Assembly (NCBI RefSeq): GCF_009913235.1
Contig: NZ_CP047897.1
Coordinates: 806,001 to 870,000, forward strand
DNA from: Nibribacter ruber
Lineage (GTDB): Bacteria > Bacteroidota > Bacteroidia > Cytophagales > Hymenobacteraceae
Length of the DNA stretch: 64,000 nt
Reading direction: 5' to 3'
A program made the position numbers and the translations under genes. This document shows positions 59,586-64,000 of the stretch, one piece after another. The notes under the pieces are model-generated. The model was not told the DNA's origin and made no database searches. It worked only from the letters and a program-made list of their open reading frames with translations. How positions within the stretch are numbered: the stretch's first letter is position 1; the number at the start of each line of letters is the position of its first letter.

Positions 59586-60176
59586 ATGAAAAAAAGACTA
59601 CTATTCATGGTGTTGTTCGCCTTGGTTTGTTTACAACCGCTTATGGCCCAGGACATCATCTTAAAAATGACCGGCGAAGAAATTAAGGCCAAGGTTATGG
59701 AAATCTCCCTGTCCCAGGTACGGTTTAAATTGACGGATAGCCCCACTGACAGCGTGCACGCACTCCCGAGAAGCGAAGTTTTCATGATTACGTTTGCCAA
59801 CGGCGCCAAGGAAGTGCTAAACCAGGAGCCAGCAGATACTACCAGTGCAGAGGTCATGACTCCCCAGCAGATGTACCAGCTGGGTACAAAAGACGCGAAG
59901 GCTTACTACAAAGGAAGAGATGTAATTTGGGCCAGCGCAGCTACCACCATGCTGTTTCTACCCGCTCCTATTATCATGGGCGCCATTCCGCCTAAGATTA
60001 AACCCACAGAGGTTTCTAACATTGACTACCTCAAAAACAACTATTACGTGAAGGGTTACAAAAAGCAGGCGCACAAAAAGAAGATTGGCAAAGTGGCCAT
60101 TGGAACGGGCGTGGGCCTTTTAACCACTGCTGCCATTAGTGTGATTGTCTTCATGACCGCCATGAACTCCATGTAA
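59586..60176 (+). CDS. Exported protein with the same N-terminal motif (paralogue 2)
   Basis: A 196-residue protein with a signal peptide (MKKRLLFMVLFALVCLQPLMA). Residues about 22-80 carry QDIILKMTGEEIKAKVMEIS and RSEVFMITFANGAKEV, the same motif as its neighbour, 30 bp away. The remaining part has two hydrophobic segments (about 120-145 and 175-195) instead of the paralogue's beta domain, so it is membrane-anchored. The two share only the N-terminal unit. Confidence 0.7.
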   Translation: MKKRLLFMVLFALVCLQPLMAQDIILKMTGEEIKAKVMEISLSQVRFKLTDSPTDSVHALPRSEVFMITFANGAKEVLNQEPADTTSAEVMTPQQMYQLGTKDAKAYYKGRDVIWASAATTMLFLPAPIIMGAIPPKIKPTEVSNIDYLKNNYYVKGYKKQAHKKKIGKVAIGTGVGLLTTAAISVIVFMTAMNSM

Positions 60177-60186
60177 GCCAGCCGGC

Positions 60187-60224
60187 CGTTTTTGGCCTGT
60201 TTTCTGGAAAATTAGCCAAAAACG
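60187..60224. repeat. Palindromic repeat copy 26
   Basis: CGTTTTTGGCCTG and TAGCCAAAAACG; flanks GGC / GGCC lengthen the stem slightly. 12 bp after the stop of the paralogue 2 gene. Confidence 0.88.
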
Positions 60225-60371
60225 GGCCTAATCTAGTTTAATTTGAAGGATTTAGAAAAATCGAATTGGCTCAAACTAACAACCGTTTTTTATCTGATTA
60301 TCAAATTATTAGCCTTTTTATTTTGTAATTCAAGTCCCGGGCCGTACGTTTGGTCTACCTATTGACATAAG

Positions 60372-60440
60372 ATGATTCAGCACCACGCATTTTTCTTTGG
60401 TTATTACTTTTTTGGACCTTACAAGGGGCTCAACTGGTAA
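60372..60440 (+). CDS. Phe/Tyr leader peptide (22 aa) of the pheA operon
   Basis: A 23-codon ORF encoding MIQHHAFFFGYYFFGPYKG then LNW-stop. It has five Phe and three Tyr codons within 11 residues. The segment GGGGCT near its 3' end is complementary to AGCCCC in the terminator arm that follows at 60477-60500. Ribosome stalling at the Phe/Tyr codons leaves GGGGCT free to pair, so the terminator cannot form. It controls a prephenate dehydratase operon, consistent with control by Phe (and Tyr). Confidence 0.92.
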   Translation: MIQHHAFFFGYYFFGPYKGLNW

Positions 60441-60476
60441 ACCTATGCGTTGAAAACATAACACATACAACACCTG

Positions 60477-60506
60477 AAGCCCCGCCCACCAGCGGGGCTT
60501 TTTTAT
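60477..60506 (+). terminator. Attenuator terminator of the pheA operon
   Basis: AAGCCCCGC / GCGGGGCTT with a six-base loop, then six T, 15 bp before ATG 60522. Confidence 0.92.
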
Positions 60507-60521
60507 TGGCAAAAATGTAAG

Positions 60522-61367
60522 ATGAGAATAGCAATTCAAGGAGGCCCAGCCTCTTTTCATGACGTACTGACAAGAACTATTTTTGAAGAGACTTCCCTGG
60601 AAGTTCTGCATTGTGACACCTTTGAGCAAGTAGGCCAACTTTTGGCAGACGGTAGCGCTGCCCGGGCGGTCATGGCCGTGGAGAATACCCTGGCCGGGCC
60701 TTTGCTGAATAACTTCAAGTTAGTGCAACAGCATCAGTTCCATATTCTGGAGGAGCACTGGCTGCCCATTGACCAAACGCTGATGGCGTTACCAGGCCAG
60801 ACCTTGCAGAACCTTCAGGAAGTATGGTCGCACCCCGTGGCCCTGCAGCAGTGCAGCCGTTTGTTTGAGCAGCATCCATACCTGGTGGCCACGGCCAAGG
60901 CAGACACCGCCGACAGCGCCCGCCAGATTCAAGAACAGCAATTGAAAGGCATAGGAGCCATCGCAAGCCTTGCCGCCGCCGCCTTATATGACCTAACCGT
61001 TTTGCAAGCACAGGCCGCAGACACCCGTCACAACTATACCCGCTTTTTCCTTTTGTCTAAAGAGCGCCGCGGCGCGCATGTTCCCGCCACCAAAGCGAGC
61101 CTTATTGTACCTATCCTATCTGTAAATTCCTCCGCCGCTTTAGTCAGCCAGCTCAAAAAAATTCTGGGGAAGAAATTGTCCCTTTGCCAGGAGTTGCCGG
61201 GCGGTAAAAACCCAGAACTGCTGGTGGAAGTGTCTTGCCCGAATGAAAAGGAATTGATCTTCGCCCTGAAAAAATTGAAGTCCCTTGAGCCTCGGGTTCA
61301 ATTGCTGGGCATGTACCAAGGCAAGCCTGCACCGCAACTATCGTCAATTCTAGATTCTGCCCTATGA
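60522..61367 (+). CDS. pheA: Prephenate dehydratase
   Basis: A 281-residue monofunctional enzyme that makes phenylpyruvate. The PDT domain (about 1-180) begins MRIAIQGGPASFHD, has MAVENTLAGPLLNNF (about 51-65) and the TRF motif in HNYTRFFLLS. The C-terminal ACT domain (about 195-275) includes SLIVPILSVNSSAALVSQLKKILG and binds Phe in homologues; the classical ESRP motif is absent. Its stop overlaps the aminotransferase start as ATGA. The leader and terminator upstream indicate Phe/Tyr attenuation. Confidence 0.95.
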   Translation: MRIAIQGGPASFHDVLTRTIFEETSLEVLHCDTFEQVGQLLADGSAARAVMAVENTLAGPLLNNFKLVQQHQFHILEEHWLPIDQTLMALPGQTLQNLQEVWSHPVALQQCSRLFEQHPYLVATAKADTADSARQIQEQQLKGIGAIASLAAAALYDLTVLQAQAADTRHNYTRFFLLSKERRGAHVPATKASLIVPILSVNSSAALVSQLKKILGKKLSLCQELPGGKNPELLVEVSCPNEKELIFALKKLKSLEPRVQLLGMYQGKPAPQLSSILDSAL

Positions 61368-62557
61368 TTATTTCCAGCGCTCACCGGTTGCAGAACGTGC
61401 CAGAATACTACTTTTCCAGAAAGCTGGCAGAGGTACGGGCTTTGCAGGCAGCCGATAAACACATCATTAACCTGGGCATTGGCGATCCTGATTTGCTGCC
61501 CTCCCCAGAAACTGTGCAGGGTCTTGTGCAGGCTGCCGTCCGTCCAGAAGCCCACCACTATCAGCCCTCTGCCGGTGCGCTGCCTTTAAAAAAAGCCTTT
61601 GCACGTTGGTACCTGAAAACCTACGGAGTCACGCTTGACCCTAAGTCAGAGGTTCTTCCTTTGATGGGCTCCAAAGAAGGCATCTTTCATATTTCCATGG
61701 CCTTTCTGAACCCGGGAGATCAAGTGCTTCTGCCAGACCCCGGCTACCCGGCCTATACGGCGGTAACAAAACTAGTAGGTGCGCAGCCGGTTCCATATGC
61801 CCTAACCCAGGAGAACGACTGGCAACCAGATTTGGACCAGTTAGAAGCGGTGCTGCAAGGCGGCAAGGTTAAACTCATGTGGGTGAATTATCCGCATATG
61901 CCCACGGGGGCCGGCGCCTGCATAACAATGTTGGATGCCCTCATTGTCCTAGCCAAAAAGTATAAGTTTCTACTGGTGAATGACAATCCTTATAGCCTGG
62001 TATTGCCACAGGAATCGCCGGTAAGCCTGCTTTCCAGACCGGGAGCCGAGAAGTGCTGCCTGGAACTTAACTCTCTGAGCAAATCGCATAACATGGCGGG
62101 ATGGCGCGTGGGCGTGGTGGCAGGAAATGGTGCGTATTTGAGCTGCCTGCTCCAGGTGAAGAGCAATCTGGACTCTGGCATGTTTCTGCCCGTGCAACAG
62201 GCCGCCATCAAAGCCTTGCACAATCCAGAGACTTGGCATGACCACCAAAACCAAGAATACCAGAAGCGCAAACAGGTAGTCTTTGAGCTACTTGATCTCT
62301 TGGATTGCCACTACCAAACCAACACGCACGGTCTTTTTGTCTGGGCCAGAGTGCCGGACCATGTTCTAGACACAGAAGCCTTTTTAGACGAACTCCTCTA
62401 TGAGGCCGGAATATTCCTGACTCCGGGCAAAATCTTCGGGAAGCAAGGCGAGCGGTACCTACGGGTCTCGCTCTGTTCACCAGTATCTCAGTTAAAAGAA
62501 GCCATTCAAAGAATTCAACATCACCTTTTACCCAAGAATACCCATGCAAGTATCTAA
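61364..62557 (+). CDS. Class I aminotransferase (aromatic amino acid type)
   Basis: A 397-residue PLP enzyme of fold type I. The PLP-lysine is in NSLSKSHNMAGWRVG (about 235-249), the family's NYPNNPTGA reads NYPHMPTGA, and the Arg for the substrate carboxylate is in YLRVSLCSP. Between pheA and the DAHP synthase-chorismate mutase gene it most likely transaminates phenylpyruvate or 4-hydroxyphenylpyruvate, giving phenylalanine and tyrosine. LL-diaminopimelate or aspartate aminotransferase-like annotation is also possible by fold. It overlaps both neighbours. Confidence 0.88.
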   Translation: MIISSAHRLQNVPEYYFSRKLAEVRALQAADKHIINLGIGDPDLLPSPETVQGLVQAAVRPEAHHYQPSAGALPLKKAFARWYLKTYGVTLDPKSEVLPLMGSKEGIFHISMAFLNPGDQVLLPDPGYPAYTAVTKLVGAQPVPYALTQENDWQPDLDQLEAVLQGGKVKLMWVNYPHMPTGAGACITMLDALIVLAKKYKFLLVNDNPYSLVLPQESPVSLLSRPGAEKCCLELNSLSKSHNMAGWRVGVVAGNGAYLSCLLQVKSNLDSGMFLPVQQAAIKALHNPETWHDHQNQEYQKRKQVVFELLDLLDCHYQTNTHGLFVWARVPDHVLDTEAFLDELLYEAGIFLTPGKIFGKQGERYLRVSLCSPVSQLKEAIQRIQHHLLPKNTHASI

Positions 62558-63659
62558 CAACTCCCTTACCATCACCGCCCGAACCAAAATTTTAAACGGC
62601 GGCCCACTGCCAACCGTCATTGCTGGTCCCTGCAGCGCTGAAACCGAAGAACAAATGCTCCAAACCGCCAGGGCTCTGCAGCAGGATCACCGCGTGTCGG
62701 TGTTCAGGGCGGGCATCTGGAAACCCCGCACTCGGCCAGGCTTGTTTGAAGGAATTGGCCAGGTGGGTTTGGAATGGCTACAGAACGTGAAAAGTGAGAC
62801 CGGCCTGCAAACTGCGGTGGAGGTGGCCAATACGCAGCACGTAGAACAGGCCCTTCGGCATGGGGTGGACATTTTGTGGGTGGGTGCCAGAACCACCGTC
62901 AATCCTTTCTCTGTACAGGAGATAGCTGATGCCCTGCAAGGTGTGGACATTCCGGTGCTGGTGAAGAACCCCGTCAACCCAGACATCCAGTTGTGGCTGG
63001 GCGCCCTGGAACGACTGAACCGCGCCGGCATCACAGACCTGGGACTCATTCATAGGGGCTTTTCCACCGTCAACAATAAACCGTACCGCAACCATCCCAA
63101 ATGGGAAGCCATTGCCCAGATAAGAGCCCTCGCGCCTGGAGTTCCTTTGATCTGTGACCCCAGCCATATTGCTGGCCGCCGCGACCTGTTACAGACTGTT
63201 AGTCAGCAGGCGCTTCACCTGGGCGCAGACGGCCTCATGATTGAAACCCATTGCAACCCAGACGCTGCGTTAAGCGATGCCTCCCAACAAGTGACTCCCG
63301 CGGGCTTAGACGCGCTCCTCACTTCTTTGGACCTGGAATCTGAGCGGGTGGCCAACACGGGACAGTTGCAGGAATTAAGAATGATTGTGGACAGATTGGA
63401 CCAGGACCTGCTGCACCTGCTCTTCCTCCGGACGGATGTTTCGGAACGCATTGGCGCCTACAAGAAAACACATGGCCTGGATGTTTTTCAGGCGGGACGC
63501 TGGCGCGATGTACTGGAGAACAGACTCACCATTGCCCGCGAAATTGGCTTGGACGAGCATTATGTAAAAGCCATCTTTGACATCATCCACAACCAGTCCA
63601 TCGGGCTACAAAACGAAGTAGTGGCCTCTTCTGCTCCTGTTCAGGAAACCGCCCACTAA
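62544..63659 (+). CDS. DAHP synthase / chorismate mutase fusion
   Basis: A 371-residue bifunctional enzyme. Residues about 1-265 are a type I DAHP synthase with VIAGPCSAETEEQML, FRAGIWKPRTRPGLFEGIG and PLICDPSHIAGRRDLL. Residues about 275-360 are an AroQ chorismate mutase (LRMIVDRLDQDLLHLLFLRTDVSERIGAYKK). The fused mutase domain often makes the DAHP synthase responsive to prephenate and chorismate. It completes the route chorismate-prephenate-phenylpyruvate-Phe in this operon; no tyrA is seen. It overlaps the aminotransferase by 14 bp. Confidence 0.95.
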   Translation: MQVSNNSLTITARTKILNGGPLPTVIAGPCSAETEEQMLQTARALQQDHRVSVFRAGIWKPRTRPGLFEGIGQVGLEWLQNVKSETGLQTAVEVANTQHVEQALRHGVDILWVGARTTVNPFSVQEIADALQGVDIPVLVKNPVNPDIQLWLGALERLNRAGITDLGLIHRGFSTVNNKPYRNHPKWEAIAQIRALAPGVPLICDPSHIAGRRDLLQTVSQQALHLGADGLMIETHCNPDAALSDASQQVTPAGLDALLTSLDLESERVANTGQLQELRMIVDRLDQDLLHLLFLRTDVSERIGAYKKTHGLDVFQAGRWRDVLENRLTIAREIGLDEHYVKAIFDIIHNQSIGLQNEVVASSAPVQETAH

Positions 63660-63690
63660 ATGAAGTTTTCTCTGCATGGAATAGATAATT

Positions 63691-63744
63691 ATACCGGTCG
63701 TTTTTGGCTTGTTTTCTGGAAAACAAGCCAAAAACGACCGGTAT
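63691..63744. repeat. Palindromic repeat copy 27, perfect 54-bp palindrome
   Basis: ATACCGGTCGTTTTTGGCTTG and CAAGCCAAAAACG... with perfectly complementary flanks (ATACCGGTC / GACCGGTAT). 31 bp past the pheA operon stop; may terminate it. Confidence 0.93.
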
Positions 63745-63823
63745 CAAAGTAGTATCACTTGAGAAACCCCAACAACAGGCCAGATTGCTTTGCGTTACTC
63801 TAGAACAACCATTTTGTAGAGTT

Positions 63824-64000
63824 ATGACGCATTTCAAATACCTAAGCCTTCTTCTGCTTTTTGTGTCCCAGATAGGCGTTGCCCAGGCGCAGCCGAAACC
63901 TTTGGACCCAGACCTAACCAAGTACACCTACCCTTTTCCGGTGCATTTCCATTCCCTCACCGTGCAGCGGCAGGCAGTTAAAATGGCGTTCATGGACGTG
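63824..64000 (+). CDS. Alpha/beta hydrolase, N-terminal fragment (runs off the window)
   Basis: Fifty-nine residues remain: a signal peptide (MTHFKYLSLLLLFVSQIGVAQA) followed by the typical start of exported Bacteroidota alpha/beta hydrolases, KYTYPFPVHFHSLTVQRQAV and the strand KMAFMDV. The catalytic triad would lie beyond the window. The start is ATG 63824, preceded by 80 bp after palindrome copy 27. Confidence 0.7.
   Translation, partial: MTHFKYLSLLLLFVSQIGVAQAQPKPLDPDLTKYTYPFPVHFHSLTVQRQAVKMAFMDV

Larger units (their letters stand above)
60177..60521. other. Region before pheA, 345 bp: palindrome and attenuator
   Basis: Contains palindrome copy 26, an AT-rich promoter zone (60230-60340), a Phe/Tyr leader peptide and a terminator. 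There is no other gene. Confidence 0.75.

Noticed and set aside
2581-63744. All palindromes as simple transcription terminators
   Set aside because: Several lie in divergent regions, 5' leaders or within operons, and most have no T run after the hairpin; only some could also stop transcription.
1-64000. CRISPR array, prophage, tRNA or rRNA genes
   Set aside because: The palindromes are dispersed and not regularly spaced, and I saw no cas, integrase or phage genes and no tRNA-like cloverleaf sequences.

Overview
This looks like the chromosome of a Bacteroidota bacterium, most likely of the Cytophagales/Hymenobacteraceae group (Rufibacter/Pontibacter/Hymenobacter-like). The reasons are phylum-typical families (PUR/DUF3276 protein, DUF2027-Smr protein, TonB receptor with a carboxypeptidase-like N-domain, OmpA with thrombospondin-3 repeats, tandem DUF2279 and DUF6090-type proteins), promoters of the TAnnTTTG (-7 box) type, and weak Shine-Dalgarno sequences. 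The genus is an inference; no 16S gene is present.

Layout. 1-4.9 kb: end of a surface-polysaccharide cluster (glycosyltransferases, O-antigen-ligase-like polymerase, flippase, Wzz-like protein). 4.9-15.3 kb: housekeeping and envelope genes (AlkA-like glycosylase, DUF58, RlpA-like, PUR protein, YchF, OmpA, DinB, DPP III-like peptidase, Mpo1-like). 15.4-19.6 kb: a possible metal-related locus (CHGKC small protein, TonB receptor, BNR lipoprotein). 19.7-24.2 kb: a TesA/YbbA/YbbP-like cluster. 24.6-38 kb: small lipoproteins and enzymes, an SDR-GH15 pair, a GbsR-like regulator with an epimerase and a DUF2071 protein, a HipA-like kinase with DUF3037, a CPBP protease, an ABC-F protein and an SRPBCC protein. 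38.3-48.8 kb: aromatic amino acid genes, with two phenylalanine-hydroxylase paralogues, DAHP synthase and a complete trpEGDCFBA cluster. 48.9-60.2 kb: mixed genes, an atypical pyruvate-kinase-like protein and the RNase P RNA. 60.3-63.7 kb: pheA, an aminotransferase and a DAHP synthase-chorismate mutase. The window ends inside an alpha/beta hydrolase.

The most notable system is a set of ribosome-mediated attenuators that controls nearly all the aromatic amino acid genes here, each with a leader peptide too short for ordinary gene calling. There are two consecutive Trp-Trp leaders, each with its own terminator, before trpE. A leader with four consecutive Tyr codons precedes the functional phenylalanine hydroxylase. 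A related 29-residue leader, without the Tyr run, precedes a second hydroxylase paralogue that has lost all three iron ligands. A leader with FFF-G-YY-FF precedes pheA. In each case the leader RNA can pair with an arm of the terminator hairpin to form an antiterminator.

The second theme is a dense family of about 38-bp palindromes (arms near CGTTTTTGGCCTG / CAGGCCAAAAACG). I count 27 copies in 64 kb, nearly all intergenic. One lies between trpE and trpG, and one is translated in frame inside trpE. Rarer repeats are an AT-rich element that also extends helix P12 of the RNase P RNA, a MITE-like inverted repeat at 38.1 kb and a long perfect hairpin at 40.5 kb. I saw no tRNA, rRNA, CRISPR array, transposase or prophage gene.
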